Positions 17,618 to 25,242 of a stretch of DNA of 33,235 bases are shown piece after piece. This DNA comes from Rhodospirillales bacterium Ga0074136. GTDB taxonomy: Bacteria; Pseudomonadota; Alphaproteobacteria; Acetobacterales; Acetobacteraceae. The position numbers and the translations under genes were made by a program. The stretch is taken from the NCBI GenBank assembly GCA_001464375.1, contig LNEW01000061.1, positions 1 through 33,235 on the forward strand. Direction: 5' to 3'. Every line of letters begins with the position of its first letter. Within the stretch, counting starts at the first letter, position 1. The notes beneath the pieces are model-generated. The model had not been told where the DNA came from, ran no database searches, and worked only from the letters and a program-made list of their open reading frames with translations.

Positions 17618-17646
17618 TTCACCTGATCAGATGAAGCCACCTGATC
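17618..17646. repeat. Palindromic intergenic element with direct repeat
   Basis: TTCACCTGATCAGATGAA (17618-17635) is an 18-bp palindrome with one mismatched pair. CACCTGATC at its left side recurs at 17638-17646, exactly 18 bp later. The 218-bp gap between the lipoprotein and hydrolase genes is less GC-rich here than its surroundings. It may be an operator or a dispersed intergenic repeat; only one copy was found in this window. Confidence 0.45.
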
Positions 17647-17777
17647 GGGATCTGCTCTCGACGCTGGCGGCGACAGCGCCATCATGGGTTGACCGCCCCA
17701 TCGTCACGCGATGACTGTGCATGGGGCGCCCAGCCCCGACGTACCGGCCTGCGCGGTGCCGCCACGGAGGAAGCGCC

Positions 17778-18581
17778 ATGCCCAGCATCACCCTCGACGG
17801 CTATCCCATCGCCTATGCCGAGGCCGGGTCCGGCCCGCCGCTGCTGATGGTGCATGGCACGCTGGGCGACCAGCGATCCTGGGGCGGGCAGATGGCGGCC
17901 TTCGGCGCCAAGCACCACGCCATCGCCGTCAGCCTGCGCCATTGCTGGCCGGGGCAATGGACCGAGGGCGGCGACTTCACCATCGCGCGCCATACCGCCG
18001 ATATCGCCGGCTTCATCCGCGCGCTGGGCGAAGGACCGGTGCGACTGGTGGGCCATTCGCGCGGCGGGCACATCGCCTTCCGGGTCGCGCAGCATCATCC
18101 GGAGTTGGCGCACTCGCTCGTGCTGCTGGAACCGGGCGGCGAACTGGACGAGACGCTCGGCGGCGCGCCGCCCGCCGGCAAGCAGGGCGCGGCCTTCGCG
18201 CGCGGCGCCGCACTGATCGGCGAGGGCAAGGTCGAGGAAGGCCTCACCGTCATCGCCGAACACACCGGCGGCCCTGGCGCCTGGGAGAAGCGCTCGGAAG
18301 CCCGCAAGGCGGTGAACCGCGACAATGCGCGCACGCTGCTCGGCCAGGTCAACGAACAGCGCAAGCCCTATAGCCGCGCCGAGGCCGAGGGCATCGGCAT
18401 CCGTACGCTGCTGGCCGGCGGCGACCGGTCGCAGCCGCAATTCGGGACCATCCTCGATGCGCTGGAAGGCGCGATGCCCAACGCCACGCGCGTGACCATC
18501 GCCAACGCCGCGCACAGCGTGCAGGCGGACAACCCGGGCGACTTCAATGCGGCGGTGCTGGCCTTTCTGAACAACCATTGA
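17778..18581 (+). CDS. Alpha/beta fold hydrolase
   Basis: 267-aa serine hydrolase of the alpha/beta superfamily; the substrate cannot be told from sequence. Seen: LLMVHGTLGDQRSW with the oxyanion-hole region (about residues 22-36), the nucleophile elbow GHSRGG with Ser at about 93, an acid-strand candidate LLAGGDRSQ (about 212-220), and the catalytic His in NAAHSVQADNP (about 245). Start: the frame opens 19 codons earlier, but the ATG at 17778 has CGGAGGAAG 5-8 bases upstream and aligns with the family N-terminus (MPSITLDGYPIAYAEAG). A strong terminator follows about 150 bp downstream. Confidence 0.92.
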   Translation: MPSITLDGYPIAYAEAGSGPPLLMVHGTLGDQRSWGGQMAAFGAKHHAIAVSLRHCWPGQWTEGGDFTIARHTADIAGFIRALGEGPVRLVGHSRGGHIAFRVAQHHPELAHSLVLLEPGGELDETLGGAPPAGKQGAAFARGAALIGEGKVEEGLTVIAEHTGGPGAWEKRSEARKAVNRDNARTLLGQVNEQRKPYSRAEAEGIGIRTLLAGGDRSQPQFGTILDALEGAMPNATRVTIANAAHSVQADNPGDFNAAVLAFLNNH

Positions 18582-18734
18582 CGCAGCAGGGCGCCCTCGC
18601 GACCATCGACCCCATGATCGTGCGCCCCGCCATCATCGCCACCCGACGCGGTCGCCCGACGACGTGGCGGCGCGCGCCCGATCCGACGATGCGAGTCTAG
18701 CGGCACCACACCCCGCGGCTCCGTCGCCCCGGCG

Positions 18735-18765
18735 CCCCGCCCACCGCAAGGTCGGCGGGGTTTTT
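18735..18765 (+). terminator. Rho-independent terminator
   Basis: CCCCGCC-C-ACC, a GCAA loop, then GGT-C-GGCGGGG forms an 11-position stem with a single C-C mismatch and a GNRA tetraloop, followed at once by TTTTT. It is the clearest terminator in the window. It would end transcripts from the alpha/beta hydrolase gene, or from an unseen small RNA in the 150-bp stretch before it, and insulates the GNAT gene. Confidence 0.85.
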
Positions 18766-18793
18766 CGTGTCCAATGCGTCAAGGATCCGTTCC

Positions 18794-19258
18794 ATGGCAC
18801 CGCCTCCCCCTACCGCGCTGCGCCGCGCCACGCCCGCCGATGCGGCCGCCATCCGCGACGTCACGCGCGCCGCCTATGCGCGATGGGTGCCGCTGATCGG
18901 GCGCGAGCCGTTGCCGATGCGCGCGGACTATGCCGCCGCCGTGTTGGCGCACCGCTTCGACCTGCTGGTGCGCGGCCTGGCCGTGCTCGCGTTGATCGAG
19001 ACCGACCTGCGCGACGACCATCTGTGGATCGAGAACATCGCTGTGCATCCCGACCACCAGCGCCAAGGGTTCGGCCGCCGCCTGCTGGCGCATGCGGACG
19101 CGCTGGCGCGCGAGGCCGGGCGGTCGGAACTGCGGCTGCTGACCAATGGCGCCTTCGCGTCGAACATCGCGCTGTATGCACGCAGCGGCTACGCCGTGAC
19201 GGCGCGCGAGCCCTTCCTGGAAGGCGAGACCGTGCACATGGCCCGACGCCTGGCGTGA
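18794..19258 (+). CDS. GNAT family N-acetyltransferase
   Basis: 154-aa acyl-CoA-dependent acetyltransferase, acceptor unknown. Seen: LRRATPADAAAIRDVTRAAY at the N-terminus, the acetyl-CoA binding motif A IENIAVHPDHQRQGFGRRLL (about residues 79-97, with Q/R-x-x-G-x-G/A), and ALYARSGYAVTAREPF (about 125-140) as motif B. A GTG at 18767 would extend the frame by nine codons but immediately follows the T-run of the terminator; the ATG at 18794 has AAGGA eight bases upstream and was chosen. Its TGA abuts the stop of the convergent ABC transporter gene with no gap. Confidence 0.92.
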   Translation: MAPPPPTALRRATPADAAAIRDVTRAAYARWVPLIGREPLPMRADYAAAVLAHRFDLLVRGLAVLALIETDLRDDHLWIENIAVHPDHQRQGFGRRLLAHADALAREAGRSELRLLTNGAFASNIALYARSGYAVTAREPFLEGETVHMARRLA

Positions 19259-21016
19259 TCAGGCATCGGTGAATTGCAGCGAGGCCAGGCGTGCATAGAG
19301 CCCGCCCTGCGCCAGCAGCGCCTCGTGCGTGCCGGTGGCAGCAATGCGCCCGGCCTCCATCACCACGATGCGGTCCGCCGCACGCACCGTGGCGAGCCGA
19401 TGCGCCACCACGATGGTGGTGCGCCCCTGCGACAGCCGCGCGAGCGCATCCTGCACGGCGCGCTCGCTCTCGGCGTCCAACGCGCTGGTGGCTTCGTCGA
19501 GCAGCAGCACCGGCGCATCGCGCAGGATGGCGCGGGCGATGGCGATGCGCTGGCGCTGCCCGCCCGACAGCGTGACCCCGCGCGCGCCCAGATGCGTGGC
19601 GTAGCCGTCCGGCAAGGCTTCGATGAAATCGGCGGCGGAGGCGGCCTTGGCGGCGGCCCGCACCTCGGCATCGGCGGCATCGGGGCGCCCGTAGCGGATG
19701 TTGTCGGCGACCGTGGCGCTGAAGATCGACGGGTCCTGCGGCACCAGGCCGAGGCGCGCGCGCACCGCCTCGGGCGTGGCCGCGGCGATGTCCACGCCGT
19801 CCAGGTCGATGCGGCCCTGTTGCGGGTCGTAGAAGCGCAGCAGCAGCGCGAGCACGGTGGTCTTGCCCGCGCCCGAGGGGCCGACCAGCGCCACCGTCTC
19901 GCCGGGCGCGACCTCCAGCGAGAAGCCGTCCAGCGCCGGCACCTCGGGGCGCGAGGGGTAGCGGAAGGTCACGTCCCGGAACGACACGCGCCCCTGCGGC
20001 GCCGGCAGCGCGGCGGGCATGGCAGGGGCGGCGATGGTCGGTTGCACCGCCAGGATTTCCGCCAGCCGGTCGGCCGCCGCGCCGGCGCGCTGGATCTCGC
20101 CCCACAATTCGCTGACCGTCGCCCCCGCGCTCGCGAGCAGCACGGCGTAGAACACGAAGGCGGTCAGGTCGCCGCCGGACATGCGCCCGGCGATCACATC
20201 CTGCCCGCCCACCCACAGCGCGAAGGTGATGGCGCCGAAGCCAAGCAGGATCACAGTGAGGATCAACGCCGTGCGCGTCGCGACGCGCTTCAGCGCCGCC
20301 TGGACGGAGCGTTCGGATTCCGCGCCGTAGCGTGCGCGTTCGGCCGCCTCATGCGTGAAGGCCTGGACGGTGCGCATGCCGTTGATGGCTTCCTCGGCGG
20401 TCGCCGCCAGGTCCGCCACGCGTTCCTGCGCCGCCTTCGACAGCCGCCGCTCGCGGCGGCCGAACACGATCATCGGCAGCACCACCAGCGGCACCACCAC
20501 CGCCATCAAGCCCGCCAGCTTCGTGCTGGTCAGCACCAGCATCGCAAAGGCGCCGATGCCGGTGAGCGCATTGCGCAGCCCCATCGAGATGGCCGACCCG
20601 ATCAGCGACTGCAGCAGCGCGACATCGGCGGTGAGGCGCGACATCAAGTCGCCGGTGCGCGCCGTCTCGTAGAAACGCGCATCGAGGCGCGTCAGGTGAT
20701 CGAACACCGCGCGGCGCAGGTCGGCCGCCACGCGTTCGCCGAGCCAGGTCACCAGGTAGTAGCGCAGCGATGTCGCGATCCCGAGCGCCGCGACAATCAG
20801 GCCCATCACCGCAGCCGCCTGGTTCAGCGCGCCGGGCCCGCCGCCGAAGCCGTCATCGATGATGCGCCGCAGCCCCTGGCCGATCGCAAGCGTGAGGCCG
20901 GCGGCGGCCAGCAGCGCAACGGCAGCCGCCACCGCGCGCAGCAGATACGGCCTCAGGAACGGCAGCAGCAGTCGCAGCGAGGCGACGCCGCGCGCGTGCG
21001 CTACGCTAGACGACAC
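19259..21016 (-). CDS. ABC transporter, fused permease/ATPase (MsbA/MDR-like)
   Basis: 585-aa half-transporter of the ABCB type (one transmembrane domain plus one nucleotide-binding domain), expected to work as a homodimeric exporter in the inner membrane; lipid or drug export is possible but not shown. Seen: membrane domain from about residue 15 to 300 with MRTVQAFTHE, a conserved coupling region; Walker A GPSGAGKT (about 378); Q-loop LVPQDPSIF; signature LSGGQRQRIAIARAIL (about 480); Walker B LLLDEATSALD (about 504); H-loop VAHRLAT. Start: an in-frame upstream codon at 21079 lies in sequence that does not resemble the family; the GTG at 21016 was chosen but the ribosome site is weak, so the start is uncertain. 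Confidence 0.93.
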   Translation of the reverse strand: MSSSVAHARGVASLRLLLPFLRPYLLRAVAAAVALLAAAGLTLAIGQGLRRIIDDGFGGGPGALNQAAAVMGLIVAALGIATSLRYYLVTWLGERVAADLRRAVFDHLTRLDARFYETARTGDLMSRLTADVALLQSLIGSAISMGLRNALTGIGAFAMLVLTSTKLAGLMAVVVPLVVLPMIVFGRRERRLSKAAQERVADLAATAEEAINGMRTVQAFTHEAAERARYGAESERSVQAALKRVATRTALILTVILLGFGAITFALWVGGQDVIAGRMSGGDLTAFVFYAVLLASAGATVSELWGEIQRAGAAADRLAEILAVQPTIAAPAMPAALPAPQGRVSFRDVTFRYPSRPEVPALDGFSLEVAPGETVALVGPSGAGKTTVLALLLRFYDPQQGRIDLDGVDIAAATPEAVRARLGLVPQDPSIFSATVADNIRYGRPDAADAEVRAAAKAASAADFIEALPDGYATHLGARGVTLSGGQRQRIAIARAILRDAPVLLLDEATSALDAESERAVQDALARLSQGRTTIVVAHRLATVRAADRIVVMEAGRIAATGTHEALLAQGGLYARLASLQFTDA

Positions 21017-21176
21017 GCGGCAAACCGCGGGAACAACACGCACGGGTCGAATTGCGCCTCGCGCGATCCGCAAGCGCACAGCGCGACCGCTGCCCGCGCA
21101 CCAGCCGCGCCGAGAGCATCAGTGCGTGGCGCGAAGGCAAGCCGGCGCACGCCGGCGCACGCCGCATGAGGGCACG

Positions 21177-21211
21177 AAAAGGATGCGGCGCCCGCCCTCG
21201 GCGGGCGCATC
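21177..21211 (-). terminator. Terminator hairpin at the end of the SDR gene
   Basis: Read on the minus strand, GATGC-GCCCGCC, a GAG loop, and GGCGGGC-GCCGCATC form a long GC-rich stem that starts within the stop codon of the SDR gene (21210-21212). It is followed by CTTTTC, a short T-run. This is a plausible intrinsic terminator separating the SDR gene from the downstream ABC transporter gene. Confidence 0.65.
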
Positions 21212-21998
21212 ACACATGCTGCCCGCCATTGATGTGGATTTCGGCGCCGTTCACGTAGGACGACGCCTCGGTGCACAGGAAGTAGATCGCCTGCGCCACT
21301 TCCTCGGGCCGGCCCAGCCGGCGCATCGGGATCTGTTCCTGCACGATCTTCTCGGTCCCCGGCGACAGGATCGAGGTGTCGATCTCGCCCGGCGAAATGG
21401 CGTTCACGCGGATGCCCAGCGGCGCGAAATCGGCCGCCATCTCGCGGGTCAGCCCCGCCAGCGCGGCCTTCGACGTGGAATACGCCACGCCGGCAAAGGG
21501 GTGCACGCGGCCGCCGGCGATCGATGTCACGTTCACCACGGCGCCGCTGGCCTTCTTGAGTGGCTCGACCAGCCCGCGCGCCAGCAGCACGGGGGCGAAG
21601 AAGTTCACGCGGAAGACCTTCAGCCAGCCCTCCAGGTCCATCTCGAGCGAGCCCAGCCGCGACCCGCCTGGTCCCTTCGGCGAAATGGCCGCGTTGTTCA
21701 CCAGCGCGTCCAGCCGCCCATCCTCGGGCTTCAGCCGTTCCTTGATCTCGGCGATCGCGGTCTCGGTTGCGGCCGGGTCGGTGAGGTCGAGCTGGATGTG
21801 GTCCTCGGGCCCCATCTCCCACGGGCATTGCTCCGGGAAGGGCTGGCGGGAGACGGTGATGACCCGCCACCCCGCCGCGGAGAACCGTTTGACCGTGGCG
21901 TGGCCGATGCCCCGCGAAGCGCCGGTCAGCAAGAGCACGCGCCGCGGCGCGTCGGCTGCCCTGCCCCGGCTTGCGCCGCTCGATGCCATCATGCCCAT
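21210..21998 (-). CDS. SDR family oxidoreductase
   Basis: About 262-aa short-chain dehydrogenase. Seen: Rossmann nucleotide motif TGASRGIG (about residues 24-31), VNNAAISPKG (about 98), the catalytic Tyr/Lys in YSTSKAAL (about 171-175), SPGEIDTSILSP after the active site, and the closing YVNGAEIHINGGQHV. The long frame extends to 22208, but the extra part overlaps the upstream gene and looks random; starts at 21998, 21992 or 21989 (MGMM) are all possible. The substrate is unknown. It overlaps a terminator at its 3' end. Confidence 0.93.
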   Translation of the reverse strand: MGMMASSGASRGRAADAPRRVLLLTGASRGIGHATVKRFSAAGWRVITVSRQPFPEQCPWEMGPEDHIQLDLTDPAATETAIAEIKERLKPEDGRLDALVNNAAISPKGPGGSRLGSLEMDLEGWLKVFRVNFFAPVLLARGLVEPLKKASGAVVNVTSIAGGRVHPFAGVAYSTSKAALAGLTREMAADFAPLGIRVNAISPGEIDTSILSPGTEKIVQEQIPMRRLGRPEEVAQAIYFLCTEASSYVNGAEIHINGGQHV

Positions 21999-22080
21999 CC
22001 CGTGCTCAAAGGAAGCGCGGGTATACCGCGAACGCGTCGCGGTGGCACCCGGCGCGTTGGCACCGGGTGCGGCACCGCTG

Positions 22081-22410
22081 TCACGCGGCCAGGCGATCCG
22101 GGCGCGGCGCGAAGGCCGCGGCCCAGCCCGGCGCGGCGCGCAGCAGGCGTTCCAGCGCCGCAGCCGGCAGCGTCTCGGCGTATTCCAGGGCGGTGACGGC
22201 GCGGGCATCCCAGTGGCGGGCGATCTCGGTCACCGCCTGCACGGCCGGGTCGGCGAGGGCCGCCGCGCCCAGCGGGGCCTGGGCGGCGGCACGCCGCGCG
22301 GTCGCGACCACGCGCGCCGCGGTTTCCAGCCGGATGCGGTCCGCAAGCGCGCCGTCGGCGATCTCGGCGATTGCGCGGGCCAGGGTGGTGGTGTGGATGG
22401 GTGCGGTCAT
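22081..22410 (-). CDS. Hypothetical protein, 109 aa
   Basis: Not recognised. Seen: MTAPIHTTTLARAIAEIADGAL, Ala-rich and predicted mostly helical, with a run of helices up to the end (...AAFAPRPDRLAA). It has no membrane segment, no signal peptide and no cysteine. The ATG at 22410 has AAGGACAACCAGC upstream, a good ribosome site, which is the main support for this start; the frame is open much further (to 23073) through the tandem repeats, and that part is probably not translated. It lies 82 bp before the SDR start on the same strand. Confidence 0.6.
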   Translation of the reverse strand: MTAPIHTTTLARAIAEIADGALADRIRLETAARVVATARRAAAQAPLGAAALADPAVQAVTEIARHWDARAVTALEYAETLPAAALERLLRAAPGWAAAFAPRPDRLAA

Positions 22411-22551
22411 GCTGGTTGTCCTTCGGATCACGGTCGCGGCCTCCCCCAACCTTTCGAACGTTCTTGGGAAGTGGTGACGTCGATGCCGCGCAGCAAGCGC
22501 GACGCTTCGATGGCCGACATGATGCAAGCGCATGTGGCGGGAAGATGACCC

Positions 22552-22794
22552 GCGCGCCTTCGACGGAACACATATGACCGGCGCGCCTTCGGCGGACCCC
22601 GCTTGACCCGCGCGCCTTCGGCGGACCCCGCTTGCCCGCGCGCCTTCGGCGGACCTCGCTTGCCCGCGCGCCTTCGGCAGACCTCGCTTGCCCGCGCGCC
22701 TTCGGCGGACCTCGCTTGACCCGCGCGCCTTCGGCAGACCTCGCTTGACCCGCGCGCCTTCGGCAGACCTCGCTTGACCCGCGCGCCTTCGGCG
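22552..22794. repeat. Tandem array, nine units of 28-29 bp
   Basis: Nine copies of a unit beginning GCGCGCCTTCGG and ending with GCTTGACCC or GCTTGCCC start at 22552, 22581, 22610, 22638, 22666, 22694, 22723, 22752 and 22781. Spacing is 29 or 28 bp, depending on one A. The first copy is degenerate and the last is cut after 14 bases. Each unit can fold at CGCC-TTC-GGCG, with a longer stem in the last unit. Because the period is not a multiple of three, it is not coding. It fills most of the 392-bp gap between the 109-aa gene and the Bug gene. Confidence 0.93.
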
Positions 22795-22802
22795 CGACGC
22801 CG

Positions 22803-23774
22803 CTACTCGGGCTCGATCCCGGCGGCGCGGGCCTGCTCGCCCCAGAAGGCGATCTGCTCGCGGATGAAGGTGCCGAATTCGGCCGGGGTGGAGGTCACGC
22901 GCTCGATGCCGAATTCGCCGAGGCGCCGTTCGGTCTCCGGGCGCTCCCACACGCGGCGGATGGCGGCATTCCAGCCGACCACCACCTCCTCCGGCATGCG
23001 CGCGGGCCCCACCGCCCCCATGAAGGACAGCAGTTCGAAGCCGGACAGCCCCGATTCCGCCAGCGTCGGCCATTCCGGAAACAGCGGCGTGCGCCGCGCC
23101 GAGGTGATGCCGAGCGGCTTCAACTTGCCCTCCGCCAGGAAGGCCCGCGAGGCCGCGACATCGGCGAACATCGAACTGACCCGCCCGGCGATCACGTCGG
23201 TCATCGCCGGCGGGGAGGATCGGTAGGGCACGTGCGTGATCTCGACCTGGCCGAGGCGGTTCAGCATGGCCGCGCCCACCACGCCGGTGGTGTTGCCTGA
23301 CGCGCAGGTCAGGCGCCCCGGCTGAGCGCGCGCGAGTGCCAGGAATTCCGGCAGCGTGCGCGCCGGCACCTGGTCGTTCAGCGCGAGGACGAAGATGTAG
23401 GTTCCCATGCGCGAGATCGCCGTGAAGTCGGCCACCGCGTCATAGGTTGGCCGGCGCATCAGCGCCGGAGTGGCGCCATGCGGGCTGTTGGTGGTGATCA
23501 TCACGGTCTGGCCGTCCGGCGCGGCACGGGCTGTGGCAACCGCGGCGATCGCGCCATTCGCACCCGGGCGGTTCTCCACCACGATCTGGGTGCCCCAGTC
23601 GGCTTCCAGCAACGACGCCAGCAGGCGCGAGACGGTGTCGGTGCCCGATCCGGCGGCGAAGGGCACGATCATGCTGACCGGGCGCGACGGCTTCCACGCC
23701 CCCTGCGCCTGCACGATGGCCGGGGCGGCGAGCGGCACGGCGAGCAGGGCACGCCGCGGGATGGCAATGGTCAT
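22803..23774 (-). CDS. Bug/TctC family tripartite tricarboxylate transporter substrate-binding protein
   Basis: 323-aa periplasmic solute-binding protein. Seen: signal peptide at residues 1-24 (basic IPRR, hydrophobic LLAVPLAAPA, cleavage near VQAQG), then the family pattern RPVSMIVPFAAGSGTDTVSRLLA (edited core: VPFAAGSGTDT), VVENRPGANG, YKS-type loop PYRSSPPAMTDVIAGRV, and LGITSARRTPLFPEWPTLAE near the C-terminal third. The ATG has AGGAGG seven bases upstream. No tctA or tctB membrane genes are nearby, as is usual for orphan Bug proteins in betaproteobacteria and Acetobacteraceae. The ligand, perhaps a carboxylate, is unknown. Confidence 0.93.
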   Translation of the reverse strand: MTIAIPRRALLAVPLAAPAIVQAQGAWKPSRPVSMIVPFAAGSGTDTVSRLLASLLEADWGTQIVVENRPGANGAIAAVATARAAPDGQTVMITTNSPHGATPALMRRPTYDAVADFTAISRMGTYIFVLALNDQVPARTLPEFLALARAQPGRLTCASGNTTGVVGAAMLNRLGQVEITHVPYRSSPPAMTDVIAGRVSSMFADVAASRAFLAEGKLKPLGITSARRTPLFPEWPTLAESGLSGFELLSFMGAVGPARMPEEVVVGWNAAIRRVWERPETERRLGEFGIERVTSTPAEFGTFIREQIAFWGEQARAAGIEPE

Positions 23775-23905
23775 GGTGTTTCCTCCTGGCCTCCCTGCCG
23801 TTCGGGGCGGGGTATTGGCGCCAGGGTCGCAGCGCCGCCGTCCGCTGTCCATCGCGCAACCGGCATCTGGCCGTAACGCGCCTTCCAGGCTATGCGCCGG
23901 CGCGC

Positions 23906-24871
23906 ATGTCCCTCGCCGATCTCCTGCCGCCGCCCGTGCTGTTCTTCGCGCTTGGTTTCGCCGCGGCGGCGCTGCGTTCGGACCTGTCGGTGCCGGACAC
24001 GCTGGCGAAGTCGCTGTCGCTGTACCTGATGATGGCGATCGGCCTGAAGGGTGGCATCGCGGTGGCGCAACCCGGCGCGGCAGCGGCCATGCTGCCCGCG
24101 CTGGTCCTGGGCGTCGCCTTGTCGGCGCTGATGCCGATCCCGGCCTATGCGGTGCTGCGGGCAGGCACCAGGCTGGACCGGGCGACCGCGGCGGCGGTCT
24201 CGGCGCATTACGGGTCGGTCAGCGTGGTGACCTTCGCCGCGGCGGCCGGGCAGCTGAACGCGGCGGGCGTGCCCTATGAAGGCTTCATGCCGGCGGTGCT
24301 GGCGGCCATGGAGACGCCCGCCATCCTCACCGCCCTGCTGCTGGCACGGCGCGGTGGGGAGCAGACCGCGGGCGGGGGCCGCGAACTCGCACGCGAAGTC
24401 CTGCTGAACGGGTCGGTGGTGCTGTTGCTCGGCGCCTTCCTGATCGGCTGGATCGGCGCGGCGGGCGCCGAACGGCAGTTGGCCCCCTTCATCACCGCGC
24501 TGTTCCCCGGCGCGCTGTGCCTGTTCCTGCTGGAGATGGGGCTGACCGCCGCGCGGCGCCTGCGCGACCGCGGGCGGGGGCTCGATGCGCGGCTGGTCGG
24601 CTTCGCGCTGGTCATGCCGCTGCTGGGCGGGGCGCTCGGGCTTGGCGCCGGGCTCCTGGCGGGGCTGTCGCCGGGCGGCGTGGGGCTGATGGCGGTGCTC
24701 GGCGCCTCGGCGTCCTACATCGCGGTGCCGGCGGCGATGCGCATGGCGCTGCCCACGGCCGATGCGGGCATCTATGTGACGCTCTCATTGGCAGTGACGT
24801 TTCCCTTCAACATCCTGGTCGGCATCCCGCTCTGGCTTTGGGTGGCGCGCGCGGTCACGGGGACGGGCTGA
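23906..24871 (+). CDS. Sodium-dependent bicarbonate transport family permease, SbtA-like
   Basis: 321-aa inner-membrane protein with about ten hydrophobic helices in two halves. Seen: LSLYLMMAIGLKGGIAVA (about residues 37-55), AVSAHYGSVSVVTFAAA with a conserved HYGS motif (about 98-110), a polar cytoplasmic loop around GGEQTAGGGREL, and ASASYIAVPAAMRMALP (about 270-286), matching the SbtA family. Cyanobacterial SbtA is a Na+/bicarbonate symporter; in heterotrophic proteobacteria the substrate is not established. A PII-like gene starts 2 bp after its stop, as in the known sbtA-sbtB pair. No strong ribosome site precedes the ATG. Confidence 0.88.
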   Translation: MSLADLLPPPVLFFALGFAAAALRSDLSVPDTLAKSLSLYLMMAIGLKGGIAVAQPGAAAAMLPALVLGVALSALMPIPAYAVLRAGTRLDRATAAAVSAHYGSVSVVTFAAAAGQLNAAGVPYEGFMPAVLAAMETPAILTALLLARRGGEQTAGGGRELAREVLLNGSVVLLLGAFLIGWIGAAGAERQLAPFITALFPGALCLFLLEMGLTAARRLRDRGRGLDARLVGFALVMPLLGGALGLGAGLLAGLSPGGVGLMAVLGASASYIAVPAAMRMALPTADAGIYVTLSLAVTFPFNILVGIPLWLWVARAVTGTG

Positions 24872-24873
24872 AC

Positions 24874-25176
24874 ATGCACCCACGCAAGCGGATCGAGATC
24901 GTGGTCGAGGCGGTGCGGGCCGATGCCGTGACGGCGTTGCTCGACCAGCTGGGCGCCACCGGCTGGACGGTGCTGCCGGTGCTCTCGGGTCGGGGCCGGC
25001 AGGGCATCCGCCGCGCCGGGGATCCGGGGGGTGTCGACGACAATGTGGTGGTGATCTGCATCGCCTCGACCGACCTGGCCGGGCGGGTGATGGCGGCGCA
25101 GGCGGAACTGCTCGGCGCCCGTCCGGCCATCGTGTCGATTACCGATTGCATGGTGCTGCGGGCAGATCATTTCTGA
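24874..25176 (+). CDS. PII-like protein, SbtB-type
   Basis: 100-aa protein with a ferredoxin-like fold pattern. Seen: an N-terminal strand KRIEIVVEA, a helix VTALLDQLGATG, WTVLPVLSGRGRQGIRRAG as the T-loop region, a polar VDDNVVVICIAST strand, and a C-terminal SITDCMVLRADHF. This matches SbtB-like PII proteins, which bind adenyl nucleotides and regulate SbtA. The C-terminal CGPEGC extension of cyanobacterial SbtB is absent; the protein stops at HF. It starts 2 bp after the permease stop, so it is almost surely co-expressed and acts on that transporter. Confidence 0.85.
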   Translation: MHPRKRIEIVVEAVRADAVTALLDQLGATGWTVLPVLSGRGRQGIRRAGDPGGVDDNVVVICIASTDLAGRVMAAQAELLGARPAIVSITDCMVLRADHF

Positions 25177-25242
25177 ATTGCAACGTACTGGATCGTCGCT
25201 GCGCGCTTGACCCGGCGCCACAACACGGTCCATGACCGCGCC

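Noticed and set aside
18582..18734. tRNA or 4.5S RNA gene before the terminator
   Set aside because: No TTCGA-type T-loop with a matching acceptor stem ending in CCA, and no SRP-loop sequence was found.
21141..21160. Two tandem copies of GCCGGCGCAC
   Set aside because: Only two short copies in very GC-rich DNA; likely chance or slippage, not a defined element.
19274..21169. 631-aa plus-strand frame opposite the ABC transporter
   Set aside because: No motif and typical shadow composition; the minus strand has Walker A, signature and Walker B motifs in order.
22552..22794. CRISPR array
   Set aside because: The units are contiguous with no variable spacers between them, and no cas gene is in the window; it is a simple tandem repeat.
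22411..23073. Long N-terminal extension of the 109-aa protein through the repeats
   Set aside because: The frame stays open only because the repeat lacks stops on this strand. The period changes frame, and a good ribosome site marks the ATG at 22410.
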